This document shows positions 9,811 to 17,687 of a stretch of DNA of 64,000 nt, one piece after another. Source of the stretch: Rhodocaloribacter litoris (GTDB lineage Bacteria; Bacteroidota; Rhodothermia; Rhodothermales; ISCAR-4553); assembly GCF_011682235.2 (NCBI RefSeq), contig NZ_CP076718.1:1828058-1892057 (forward strand). Reading direction: 5' to 3'. The notes below the pieces were generated by a model. The model ran no database searches. It had not been told where the DNA came from and saw nothing but the letters and a program-made list of their open reading frames with translations. Position 1 is the first letter of the stretch, and each line of letters opens with the position of its first letter. The translations under genes were made by a program, and so were the position numbers.

Positions 9811-11184
9811 ATGAAGCCCGTCCTCGTGCTAGCCCTGGCCGCCTGGGCCGTCCTGACGCCGGTCCTCACGGGCTCGCCGGACGTGCGTGCCCAGCCCGCG
9901 CCGGAGGGTCGTGCCGCCACCGCGCCCACCTGTATCTACCGGGCCGAACCCCGCGTGGCCGGCTATGCCCGCAAGGCCGCCCTGCCGGCAACCCGCCCAC
10001 GCACGGCCACCTTCGACGTCCGCTTCATCGACGAAAACCCGTCCGATCCCTGGCCGGAGGAAGCCCGCGCCGCGCTGCTGTACGCGCTCGACCTCTGGGC
10101 CAGCTTCATCGTCTCCCCCGTCCCGATCACCATCGAGGCCACCTGGGCCGACCTGGGCAGTTGTACGGGAGGCGCCTTCACGCTGGCCCAGGCCGGGCCG
10201 ACCACCCTCTGGCGCAACGTGCGGCAGGCGCCGTTCCCCGACACCTGGTACCCGGCCCCCCTGGCCGAGGCCCTGCACGGCGCGGACCTCAACAACGGCG
10301 AGCCCGACCTGGCCGCCGCCTTCAACCGGCGCTGCGGCCCCTCCGGGCAGAACCGCTGGCACTTCGACCCGAACCGTACACCGCTCCCGGACCGGCTCGA
10401 CTTCGTCACCGTGGCGCTGCACGAGCTGGCCCACGGCCTCGGCTTCCTCGGCTCGGCCGCCGTGGACGACGGGCGCGACGGCAACGGAACCGAATGTGAC
10501 GGCACCGGCGGCCACGGCTGCCTCGGCTTCGACGACGGCACCCCCGCCGTCTTCGACCGCTTCCCCGAGGACGGCTTCGGCACCCGCCTCGTGGCCCTCC
10601 CCAGCCCCTCGGCCACGCTCGGCGAGGCCCTCACCGGCCGGCGCGAAGGGCTGTTCTTCGGCGGCCCGCTGGCCGTCAGCGCCTACGGCGACCTCCCGCC
10701 GCCCCTCTACGCCCCCGCCCGCTTCGACGCCGGCAGCAGCTACGCCCACCTCGACGAGCAGACCTTCAACGACACGCCCGACGCCCTGATGACGCCCTCG
10801 CTTGCCCAGGCCGAGGTGCTGCACCATCCCGGCGAGGTCACGTGCGGCCTCATGGCCGACCTCGGCTGGACCGTCACGGCCGCCTGCAGCCCCCGGGCCG
10901 GCAAGCCGCCGCCGCCCGACCGCACCTTCACCCTCTCCGGCGTCTTCCCCAACCCGTTCACCGGCGCGGCCCGGCTGCTCCTCACCCCCGGCGACAGCGA
11001 ACCCCTCACCGTCGACGTCTACGACGCACTGGGTCGCCACGTGGCCCGCCTGCACGAGGGCCCACTCACGCCGGGCCTGCCCCGCCTCTTCACCCTCGAC
11101 GGCACCCGCCTGGCGGCCGGCGTCTACTTCATCCGCGTCTCCGGCCCGACGTTCACCGCCACCCGCACGGCCGTCCGCCGCTGA
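9811..11184 (+). CDS. Secreted zinc metalloprotease-like protein with type IX sorting domain
   Basis: A 457-residue exported protein. I start it at the ATG at 9811, which gives a clean signal peptide (MKPVLVLALAAWAVLTPV); the open frame extends upstream to 9655 but without signal character. The metzincin-type zinc site HELAHGLGFLG (HExxHxxGxxG) lies near residue 204. The C-terminal 85 residues form a type IX secretion sorting domain with FPNPF, then a blade reading VDVYDALGRHVARL, then LAAGVYFIRV. This implies export across the outer membrane by the T9SS. The substrate is unknown. Neighbours are unrelated, so it is probably a single transcription unit. Confidence 0.87.
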   Translation: MKPVLVLALAAWAVLTPVLTGSPDVRAQPAPEGRAATAPTCIYRAEPRVAGYARKAALPATRPRTATFDVRFIDENPSDPWPEEARAALLYALDLWASFIVSPVPITIEATWADLGSCTGGAFTLAQAGPTTLWRNVRQAPFPDTWYPAPLAEALHGADLNNGEPDLAAAFNRRCGPSGQNRWHFDPNRTPLPDRLDFVTVALHELAHGLGFLGSAAVDDGRDGNGTECDGTGGHGCLGFDDGTPAVFDRFPEDGFGTRLVALPSPSATLGEALTGRREGLFFGGPLAVSAYGDLPPPLYAPARFDAGSSYAHLDEQTFNDTPDALMTPSLAQAEVLHHPGEVTCGLMADLGWTVTAACSPRAGKPPPPDRTFTLSGVFPNPFTGAARLLLTPGDSEPLTVDVYDALGRHVARLHEGPLTPGLPRLFTLDGTRLAAGVYFIRVSGPTFTATRTAVRR

Positions 11185-11408
11185 ATCCGGCTCCGACCGT
11201 GCGCTTCACGAACCCATCATCGCGTGCAGGCGCGCCCGCGGCGCGTCAACCGGTAAGGGCACGAGTGCGCCTCCCTGCCCCTAGCGGCATGTAACAACTT
11301 GGCGTTCATCCAAGTAAATGAGGCCGCCAGAGTCACCGAGATAACCGAGTCTGATGCGCCACAGAATTCGATTGGGAAGCGCTGTGCCACATCAGCTGCA
11401 GCGCCTTA

Positions 11409-12260
11409 TCAGGCAACAGCCTCTTGGCTTTCGCGGACGATGATGACTCCCCCGATGTCTTGATCGGGTGGCTCGGCAAGCTCACCCGAAAGAAGTTGTG
11501 AAACATGCATCGGCGGATCTTCCGCTAGGTCAAGGTTATTGTAGATCTCGCGAAGATCTGCGAGTTCATCAGAGTCGAGTTCTTCATCCTCAGATGCTTT
11601 CATGGAAATCTCGTTTCGCCGGATAACCTCGTGCCAGAAACTCCTCGCACGGCTCGGCAGATCGGTAACGCCGTAGCCTGAACAGCATACAAGACAATGC
11701 CAAGGGTAGAAGTGAGGCCTCACCGAACTCAAGTCAAGAACGTTGCCTTGGAGCCGAAGCTGGCGAACGTCAAAAGCTGACATTAGGCTGCAGCCAAAGA
11801 ACTCCGGGGCAATACCAAAGGTCAGACAACAGAAAAGTTGAGAATGCAGATCCCCATTCCAATGTGAATAGAGACAGTAAAGGGGCACAAGCGGGACCTT
11901 ACTGCGCAGAGCGTTCACGATAAGGCGGTCACTCTGGTACAACTTGCTCTTTGGGCTCTTGTAATGCAGATGCTCAAATTTGTTCGTGTTAAGATTTATG
12001 ACCTTCGCCTGAACGCGAAACCCAAACCAGTGCCTGCTTGAGCCGGTAAGCCACCATTCCCAATCTGCGCCTGTTTTGCCCTCTTCCGGCTTTGAAAACG
12101 TCTGGGTTACGATTTGTAGGTGATGTCGCTTCTTCAATTCCAACACGTTGATATCGGTGATTGTCTCTTCCCCAGGTTGATACTGGACCAAACGAGCGGA
12201 TGACAAGAGATTCCATGTCTTATATGCAAGGTAACGGAACGTATTGCAGACGGCATTCAT
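11409..12260 (-). CDS. DUF6615-like protein, candidate nuclease-fold accessory gene
   Basis: A 283-residue protein of visibly lower GC than the surrounding core genes. The N-terminal half matches my memory of DUF6615: ETITDINVLELKKRH, then TFSKPEEGKTGADWEWWL, then FGFRVQAKVINL. The order 'GADWEWW ... VQAK' resembles a PD-(D/E)xK active site with Gln in place of the second acidic residue, but this is inference. Two CxxC-like clusters (HCLVCC) lie near residue 185. The acidic C-terminus is probably flexible. It starts about 40 bp after the attC-like site once the IS5-type element is removed, as expected of a cassette gene. The role is unknown; defence is only a guess. Confidence 0.6.
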   Translation of the reverse strand: MNAVCNTFRYLAYKTWNLLSSARLVQYQPGEETITDINVLELKKRHHLQIVTQTFSKPEEGKTGADWEWWLTGSSRHWFGFRVQAKVINLNTNKFEHLHYKSPKSKLYQSDRLIVNALRSKVPLVPLYCLYSHWNGDLHSQLFCCLTFGIAPEFFGCSLMSAFDVRQLRLQGNVLDLSSVRPHFYPWHCLVCCSGYGVTDLPSRARSFWHEVIRRNEISMKASEDEELDSDELADLREIYNNLDLAEDPPMHVSQLLSGELAEPPDQDIGGVIIVRESQEAVA

Positions 12261-12271
12261 AGGGTGTCACA

Positions 12272-12796
12272 CTAGGCTGTGTCTGAAAAATGGAGTTTGA
12301 AGATACGCCGTATGCAGGCGAGTTTGACCATCGTCAGATAATGTCGCGCCAGCTTCTCATAGCGCGAAGCCAACCGACGGCACTCCTTCAAATGACCGAT
12401 CAGGCGCTCGATGACGTTGCGGCGCCGGTAGCGCACCGGGCAGGCCGGCTCTGGCTCCGGCACCGCCTTGCTCCGACGCTTCGGAATCACCGGCTCAATG
12501 CCCTGCCCGCTCAAGTACGAGCGGATCGCCGCACGATCATAGCCGCGGTCGGCCACGAGCACCTTCGGTCGCGCCGGCACCGTGACCGCTTCGAAGGTCG
12601 GGGCGAACTGCGGGCTGTCGTGGCATTTTCCCGCACTCAGGTGCACCGACAACGGCGTGCCGCACCCGTCGCAAACCAGGTGCACCTTCGTCGTCAAACC
12701 GCCCCGACTGCGCCCGAGGGCCTGCTCGGCGGCGTTGGTCCTGGCATCAGTGCCCGCCTTTTTTTTCGCCCCGGCGGCGGCCCGTTGGGCGCGCAC
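12272..12796 (-). CDS. IS427-type transposase, second frame (orfB)
   Basis: Catalytic part of the transposase in the -1 frame relative to orfA. From the GTG at 12796 it reads VRAQRAAAGAKKKAG, then ALGRSRGGLTTKVHLVCDG. The catalytic Asp of DSTTVRA lies just upstream of this codon in the same frame, so the true fusion point must be further upstream. Further motifs are VLVADRGYD (second Asp) and RRNVIERLIGHLKECRRLA (Glu). The stop codon TAG overlaps the TA target sequence at the element's end. A run of eight A (12759-12766) lies in the overlap, but a shift there would lose the first Asp. Confidence 0.85.
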   Translation of the reverse strand: MRAQRAAAGAKKKAGTDARTNAAEQALGRSRGGLTTKVHLVCDGCGTPLSVHLSAGKCHDSPQFAPTFEAVTVPARPKVLVADRGYDRAAIRSYLSGQGIEPVIPKRRSKAVPEPEPACPVRYRRRNVIERLIGHLKECRRLASRYEKLARHYLTMVKLACIRRIFKLHFSDTA

Positions 12797-13166
12797 CGTG
12801 GTCGAATCAGCAACCAGGTTTCTAAGTCCAGCGTGCCGTCGTCGAGCAGTTGCAGTTGAAGCGACTCCAGGACGCGGTCAATCGTACCATCTCGGCTCCA
12901 TCGCCGGTACCGGTCGTAGACGGTCTGCCAGGGGCCGAAGCGCTCGGGCAGATCGCGCCAGGCGGCGCCGGAGCCGAGCACCCAGAAGATGCTGTTTAGG
13001 ATCGTGCGGTCATCGCGCCGGGGCCGTCGTCGGCGGGTGGTCTTCGCTTGTGAAAGAACGTCTTTGATCAGCGCGAACTGGTGATCGGAAAGCTCGTAGC
13101 GTCGGGCCATTGTCGTGCTTCTTGGTGCTGGCCCAAACTACGAAACCCTATTTTTCAGACAAAACC
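12275..13166 (-). mobile_element. IS5-family (IS427-like) insertion sequence
   Basis: 892-bp element with imperfect terminal inverted repeats: GGCTGTGTCTGAAAAATGGAG at the left, and GGTTTTGTCTGAAAAATAGG reading in from the right end. TA flanks both ends (12273-12274 and 13167-13168), matching the 2-bp TA duplication known for the IS427 group. Two overlapping transposase frames lie on the minus strand. It separates the attC-like site from the DUF6615 gene. Confidence 0.88.
12694..13110 (-). CDS. IS427-type transposase, first frame (orfA)
   Basis: A 138-residue N-terminal part with the helix-turn-helix and insertion-domain features of IS5-family enzymes: MARRYELSDHQFALIKDVL, then FWVLGSGAAWRDLPERFGPW, then VYDRYRRWSRDGTIDRVL. 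The frame leaves the family sequence after LDLETWLLI and becomes a nonsense Pro/Arg tail. The rest of the enzyme is in the -1 frame (orfB), so a working transposase needs a -1 shift. I cannot tell whether this is programmed or a decay mutation. Confidence 0.85.
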   Translation of the reverse strand: MARRYELSDHQFALIKDVLSQAKTTRRRRPRRDDRTILNSIFWVLGSGAAWRDLPERFGPWQTVYDRYRRWSRDGTIDRVLESLQLQLLDDGTLDLETWLLIRPRCAPNGPPPGRKKRRALMPGPTPPSRPSGAVGAV

Positions 13167-13177
13167 TAGCATTCTGC

Positions 13178-13237
13178 GGCTAACGCTCCGGTTCAGCGGC
13201 GGCCGGCAGCCCGTCCGCTGCAACCGGTTGTTATGCC
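13178..13237 (-). other. Integron attC-like recombination site
   Basis: Sixty bases that read, on the minus strand, GGCATAACAACCGGTTGCAG at one end and GAACCGGAGCGTTAGCC at the other. The arms pair as CCGGTTGCAGCGG with CCGCTGAACCGG, leaving one unpaired G, a hallmark of attC hairpins. The outer AAC/GTT boxes match the simple-site core positions, although the last bases (GTTAGCC) deviate from GTTRRRY. It lies directly after the stop of the kinase gene and before the DUF6615 gene, all in one orientation. No integrase gene is in the window. Confidence 0.6.
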
Positions 13238-13254
13238 GCGCTGTACGCGGCACG

Positions 13255-13830
13255 TCACGAGTGCCAACCTTCCTGTGACCAATACGCCGACCACCATGCA
13301 CGAAGCGATCCATCCTGGCGCAACACCTCGATAGCTCGTTGGTCGAGTTCGATTCCTTTCTGCGACCAGTACTCACGGAGTGTGCTGAAAACAACTGAAA
13401 CGAGTTTGTTCATCGGAACACGGTATGTTTCGAGTAGCGCTTGTTCACATATACTGGCTGCCACCGCTTCGCGAAGGTTCGTGAATGCTTCATGGGCAAA
13501 CTCGAAGACGACCTCCTCCGTTGTGATGCCGAGTGCTTGGCCATCAACGCCGTACACTTCTTCGACCAAGCCCCTAATAGAACAACTGGCCATCAGCAAA
13601 CGGTCGAGCGTCTCGCGAGCTAGGGCAACGACGCGGGCAGCATCAGGGGGATTACCGCGGCGGCGTAATAACCGCTGGAGCGTCCTCGCTACAATAAGCC
13701 ATCTCGAAGCGGAACGATCGTCCATTTCTGTGGCAAGCTTTGCAAGCTGTTCTTCTAGTGTCGCTACGGACTCATCAAGCTGGTCCCCCCCCATTCGGGC
13801 CATCTCCGCGGCTGCCCACGAGCTATGGGA
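13255..13830 (-). pseudogene. C-terminal part of a Ser/Thr kinase gene cut by an IS3-family element
   Basis: Encodes about 191 residues from HSSWAAAEMARM to YWSQEGWHS and a stop. Removing the insertion at 13831-15088 and one 4-bp target copy (1262 bp in all) puts this in frame with the kinase part at 15093-16121. The junction then reads GITS-HSSWAAAEM. The segment is mostly helical, with a coiled-coil-like stretch (TLEEQLAKLATEMDDR). It matches no domain I recognise and may be a sensory or effector region of the kinase. Confidence 0.85.
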
Positions 13831-13887
13831 TGGAGTTAACCCGGTTTGGTGGACTATCTTCCACTTACGAACAACGAAGAGGTCCCC

Positions 13888-14202
13888 ATGCCACGAACAC
13901 GTCCCGCGTATCCTACCGAGTTCCGCCAGCGACTCGTCGAACTGGCTCAGGCCGGTCGTAGCCCGCGTGAACTCGCTGAAGAATTTGAACCCTCCGAACA
14001 AACCATCCGCACCTGGATCAAACAAGCTGAGCGCGACGAGGGTACCCGCACCGACGGGCTCACCTCGAGAGAGCGCGAGGAGCTGCGCCAACTCCGCAAG
14101 GAGAACCGTCGTCTCCAGCAGGAGCGCGACATCCTGGCAAAGGCCGCGGCCTGGTTTGCTCAGGAGACGAACGTGATACCGAAGCGATCTTCACGTTCAT
14201 AG
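13888..14202 (+). CDS. IS3-family transposase orfA (helix-turn-helix subunit)
   Basis: A 104-residue DNA-binding part. It contains FRQRLVELAQAGRSPRELA and a helix-turn-helix (EFEPSEQTIRTWIKQ), then a leucine-zipper-like coiled coil (LRQLRKENRRLQQERDIL) typical of the family. Start at the ATG at 13888. The frame departs from the family sequence after AAAWFAQE, and orfB continues in the -1 frame, which is the normal IS3 arrangement for making the OrfAB fusion. Confidence 0.92.
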   Translation: MPRTRPAYPTEFRQRLVELAQAGRSPRELAEEFEPSEQTIRTWIKQAERDEGTRTDGLTSREREELRQLRKENRRLQQERDILAKAAAWFAQETNVIPKRSSRS

Positions 14203-14234
14203 ACGCCCACCAGGCCGAATTCCCCATCCGCGTC

Positions 14235-15062
14235 ATGTGTGCAGTCCTGGCGGTCTCCACCAGCGGCTACTACGCCTGGCGCAACCGAGTCCCTTCCCAG
14301 CGAGCCCGAGACGACGCGATGCTGACCGAGCAGATCCATGCCATCCACGCGTGGTCCCGCGGCACCTATGGCGCCCCCCGTATCCATGCCGAACTCAAGG
14401 ATCAAGGCGTGCATGTGGGGTGCAAGCGTGTAGCTCGTTTGATGCGAGCAGCCGGCTTGCACGGCATTAGCCGCCGCAAAGGACCCACCACGACGCGGCG
14501 GAGGGAGGGAGCTAGACCCGCGCCGGATCTCGTCGAGCGGGATTTCACCGCGACCGAGCCGAACCAGTTGTGGGTGGCCGACATCACCTACGTGCCGACG
14601 GCGGCCGGCTTCCTGTACCTGGCTGTTGTGCTCGACGCGTTCAGTCGCCGTATCGTGGGCTGGTCGATGGCCAATCACTTGAGGACGGAGCTGGTGGTCG
14701 CCGCGTTGGAGATGGCGCTTGAGCAGCGGAAGCCGGAGGCGGTCATCCATCACTCCGACCAGGGGTCGCAGTACACCTCGATTGCCTTCGGGGTGCACTG
14801 TCGGGAAGCGGGTGTGGAGCCGTCAATGGGCTCGGTCGGTGACTGCTACGATAACGCCATGTGCGAGAGCTTCTTCGCTACGCTTGAATGCGAACTCATC
14901 GACCGTGAGGCCTTCGCGACGCGGGCCGAGGCGCGGATGGCGATCTTCGACTACATTGAAGGGTGGTACAACCCGCATCGGCGGCACTCGGCCCTGGAGT
15001 ATCAGTCGCCGGTGAGCTACGAAAGAAGACACCAATCACAGGTCGCAGCCGAAAGCTGCTGA
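14235..15062 (+). CDS. IS3-family transposase orfB (catalytic DDE subunit)
   Basis: A 275-residue integrase-core protein. The open -1 frame extends upstream of the ATG at 14235 as DTEAIFTFIDAHQAEF, so the fused OrfAB product contains more. An IS3-type HTH_21 region comes first (MCAVLAVSTSGYYAWRNR ... TYGAPRIHAEL). Catalytic residues are visible in WVADITYV (Asp), HSDQGSQYTS (Asp) and NAMCESFFATLE (Glu), with the family GWYNPHRRHSAL near the end. It looks complete and intact. Confidence 0.94.
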   Translation: MCAVLAVSTSGYYAWRNRVPSQRARDDAMLTEQIHAIHAWSRGTYGAPRIHAELKDQGVHVGCKRVARLMRAAGLHGISRRKGPTTTRRREGARPAPDLVERDFTATEPNQLWVADITYVPTAAGFLYLAVVLDAFSRRIVGWSMANHLRTELVVAALEMALEQRKPEAVIHHSDQGSQYTSIAFGVHCREAGVEPSMGSVGDCYDNAMCESFFATLECELIDREAFATRAEARMAIFDYIEGWYNPHRRHSALEYQSPVSYERRHQSQVAAESC

Positions 15063-15088
15063 CTGTCCACTAAAGCGGGGTAACTCCA

Positions 15089-16121
15089 GGGATGTAATTC
15101 CCCACTTACGGGCTTGGTCGTCTTGCACAGCTAGCTGCGACGCTAGGTTCAGGCCGTACTCTTGTTGGAGGATGTCACAGAGGGCTGACTGGAAGTTAGA
15201 TGCAGAAGGCCTAGCTGACGGATCTGGAGCTAGCGCTCTATAAACGAGATCTCGCAGGCTCGCCGGTTGGAATTCGAGGTCCCTAGGTCCTGAGGTTGCC
15301 CATGTTTCCCACTTCCTAGCGCTCCACTTCTTTGCGAGGACTTCCGTAACATCACCCGCCGGATGTTTTCCAGACAAGAGCTCGCTAGCGATGACACCTA
15401 CGGCGAAAATATCGCTCGCTTCCGGCACCACAGTATTGCGGAACCGCTCTGGGGCCAAATATGGGCGCCACGCGTGGTACGTCCCCCCACCCTGGGTCCA
15501 GATATCGGCCCAGCCCAGATCAGCGATGCGCGCTTGCCAGTAGTGAGCCTTGCTTGGAAAGCCTTTTCCATCAGGCAAAACGAAGCGCGCACGAAGATCG
15601 CTGAGCAGAATGTTATCTGGCTTCAGGTCGCCATGTCCCTGGAGGCCATGTTCGTAAAGCCACCGGAGACCGGAGCATATTTGTGCAAGGGCGATGAGGC
15701 GTTCCAGTAGCGACATCTTGATCTCACCCTTGACGCACGCCGAAAGGTTGCCCTCGCAAAACGGCATGCGTACCAGTGGCAGGACTTCGAACTCACCCGC
15801 GAGATCCCTAGGTGCGGGAGCGAACTCCAGTCCAAGAGCCGGCAAGACATGGTAGTGAAAGGGGATATTGAGCCAGAGCCTCATCTCGCGCTCAAACAGG
15901 TGCTTTAGGTCGCGGCCCCCAGGTTTCAGTTTCGCAGGGTTCAGAGTCTTGACGCAAACCCTCTGCGGAGAAACGTTGCTCTTCTTGGCTTCAAGGACGA
16001 ACACGAGGCCATACGTCCCCTGCATGTGCCTCGTGGGTTCATAATAGTCTGGCCAACGCTTGCGGAGCCAGGACTCAAGGACCTCAACGATCATATGATA
16101 CTCTCTCCGTTCCGGCGGCAT
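15089..16121 (-). pseudogene. Ser/Thr protein kinase gene, kinase-domain part (interrupted by IS3)
   Basis: Kinase domain with a Gly-rich loop (GTYGLVFVL, residues 35-43), a VxVK lysine (K58), catalytic loop HGDLKPDN (163-170), DLG in place of DFG (201-203) and APE (223-225). HGD instead of HRD is an atypical but known variant. Intact, the gene would encode 534 residues with the 13255-13830 part; now it ends within the insertion (ELPRFSGQ...). The ATG at 16121 lies in GTTATGCC, which resembles a cassette boundary; the alternative ATG at 16094 has GGAG upstream. Lower GC than the core. Similar kinases occur in defence systems and in signalling, so the role is open. Confidence 0.82.
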
Positions 16122-16352
16122 AACATAGCATTATCCAACACGACGCATCTTATCCTACAATCTTTCTTTAAAAATTACAACGGGCTGCCTGCCTACAAGA
16201 ACACTGCTGCCCCGTTTTTCTGGATCAGGGTGTCGGATAGCCGCCTCGTTCACGGCGCGTACTATCCAACAACACCGGTTGGCGGTGCGGCCGGTTCCAA
16301 CCGCTTCGCGACTGCACAGATCAGATCTTCTGCTCCGCCCGGCCCCTTCCAG

Positions 16353-16519
16353 CCCCTCCCGACGCGAACCCTTCCCCGACTCGTTCGTTGTGTAAGGTTC
16401 CATCCGACCCGCCACACGAACCCCGGCCCCGGACATGCCCGCCTCGTTCGACACCCTCGCCGATCTCCTCCGCCGGCGCATCCTCGTGCTCGACGACGCC
16501 ATGGGCACCATGATCCGGC
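16353..16519 (+). repeat. metH: Direct repeat A, copy 1: duplicated metH leader and 5' end
   Basis: 167 bases that align without gaps to 18192-18358 with seven mismatches by my count. They contain the metH upstream region and its first 85 or so coding bases. Between the copies lie two low-GC accessory genes. Copy 2 belongs to the intact metH. Confidence 0.9.
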
Positions 16520-16557
16520 CGCGTGCACTTCACGAACCCGCATTCGGCAGGCAGTAG
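16435..16557 (+). pseudogene. metH: Truncated metH start fragment
   Basis: The duplicated ATG begins [20 protein letters not shown] as in intact metH. It then reads DAMGTMIRP where metH has GAMGTMIQR, and runs 40 codons into unrelated sequence before a TAG at 16555-16557. Only the first 28 or so residues are metH-derived. The catalytic domains are absent, so no function is expected, but it may still carry the metH promoter and start signals, reading toward the 3' end of the adjacent lipoprotein gene. Confidence 0.85.
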
Positions 16558-16561
16558 CGCA

Positions 16562-17650
16562 TCACGGCAGGCTCGGAGAACCAAGCAACACCGTCCCCAC
16601 ACCCGGCCTCCCGAGGCGACGCCACTTGTGAACATAGCCGTCACACGAGACGAAAAAGAGGGTGTCTGTGAGAAGCAAGGGCTTGCATGGCAAGTCATAG
16701 CGGATCGAATACTGGTACATACCATCCGCACTATCGTATACATCGATAAACACATCCATATTCGAATCATCCCATCTGGTGCATACGATGTATATATCTT
16801 CCGGCGAAACAGTCGCGATTACCTGAGATATTCTATTCCCTCCCTTCCTGTCTATGGTATAAGCATCCTCCTCAAACTTGACAACCGGAGGAAAGGGTGT
16901 TCCATCGATCGTTTCCACATAGAATCGCAACATTCCCTCAGGTGAGAAACTTGCAATTCTACCTCCATACAACCCCGCATATACAAAATAATCTCCATCC
17001 GGCGATGCATCGATGGTTCCTGCCAGTGCAATGGAACTAAAAAATTGATTTTCCACCAGTGTACCGAATTTTTGAACCTCGACAATTTCGTCGCCGTTCG
17101 CAGGGAGATCATAGAGTTTGAACAGCGTTGAATCGGGAAAGGAGAGCGAGGCCACGCGCCCTCGTCCAGTCATGGCAATCGCCCGGGGTTCGTCCTCGAA
17201 GAAATAGGTTTCGGATAGGGATCCATCGGCACGAAATCGTACCAGTTTTCTGTCCCCGGTATCAGCAACCCACACGGCTCCCAGAGAATCGACCATGAAA
17301 TGAACAGGCTTGATAAATTCACCCGGCCCTCTTCCTTTTCCATTTCCATAACTCCGAATCAACTTCCCCTCAGCGGAAAATTCCTTGATTTTATGATCTC
17401 CGGCATCCAGAACAAATATACCTCCATCCGGATTTAGAGATAACGCCTGCGCATTGTAAACCTGATTCGTGTCGGCCACGATGCCGACATACTCATACAA
17501 ATCCTTCAGCGTGCCGAGGATCTTCCTTTCTCGAACAGGCTGCTGTGACGGCTGCTGAACTTCAACCAGACCTCGGGCGGCATCTGAACAACCTGACAAG
17601 ATGACCAGAGATAGCCAACACGCGATATAAAATGCACGAAGCGATACCAT
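16562..17650 (-). CDS. 6-bladed beta-propeller lipoprotein, low GC
   Basis: A 362-residue predicted lipoprotein: MVSLRAFYIACWLSLVILSG then Cys (lipobox LSGC). I start at the ATG at 17650; the open frame extends to a GTG at 17677. Blades are visible as PDGGIFVLDAGDHKIKEF, then GNGKGRGPGEF, then VWVADTGDRKLVRF. It is related in architecture to the protein at 8457-9581, but its base composition is clearly more AT-rich. It follows the small Cys-rich gene (17688-18029) by 37 bp on the same strand. Both lie inside the direct repeats at metH, so the pair was probably acquired together. Confidence 0.83.
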   Translation of the reverse strand: MVSLRAFYIACWLSLVILSGCSDAARGLVEVQQPSQQPVRERKILGTLKDLYEYVGIVADTNQVYNAQALSLNPDGGIFVLDAGDHKIKEFSAEGKLIRSYGNGKGRGPGEFIKPVHFMVDSLGAVWVADTGDRKLVRFRADGSLSETYFFEDEPRAIAMTGRGRVASLSFPDSTLFKLYDLPANGDEIVEVQKFGTLVENQFFSSIALAGTIDASPDGDYFVYAGLYGGRIASFSPEGMLRFYVETIDGTPFPPVVKFEEDAYTIDRKGGNRISQVIATVSPEDIYIVCTRWDDSNMDVFIDVYDSADGMYQYSIRYDLPCKPLLLTDTLFFVSCDGYVHKWRRLGRPGVGTVLLGSPSLP

Positions 17651-17687
17651 CACCCTATAAGCGATATTTGTTTCCACTTACTTATAA

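Larger units (their letters stand above)
13831..15088 (+). mobile_element. IS3-family insertion sequence
   Basis: 1258-bp element. The left end is TGGAGTTAACCCGGTTTGGT; the right end, read inward, is TGGAGTTACCCCGCTTTAGT, an imperfect inverted repeat. GGGA flanks both sides (13827-13830 and 15089-15092), a 4-bp target duplication in the 3-5 bp range of the family. It carries the usual overlapping orfA and orfB on the plus strand. It interrupts a protein kinase gene on the opposite strand. Confidence 0.93.

Noticed and set aside
11281-11408. A second attC-like site after the DUF6615 gene
   Set aside because: A small hairpin (GCGCTG/CAGCGC) is present, but the outer AAC and GTT boxes do not pair and the ends do not match the core pattern.
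11199-16540. GTGCGCTTCACGAACCC at 11200 and GTGCACTTCACGAACCC at 16524 as possible ends of the accessory island
   Set aside because: A 17-base match with one mismatch is expected by chance several times in 64 kb of GC-rich DNA, and no inverted or tRNA-linked structure supports it.
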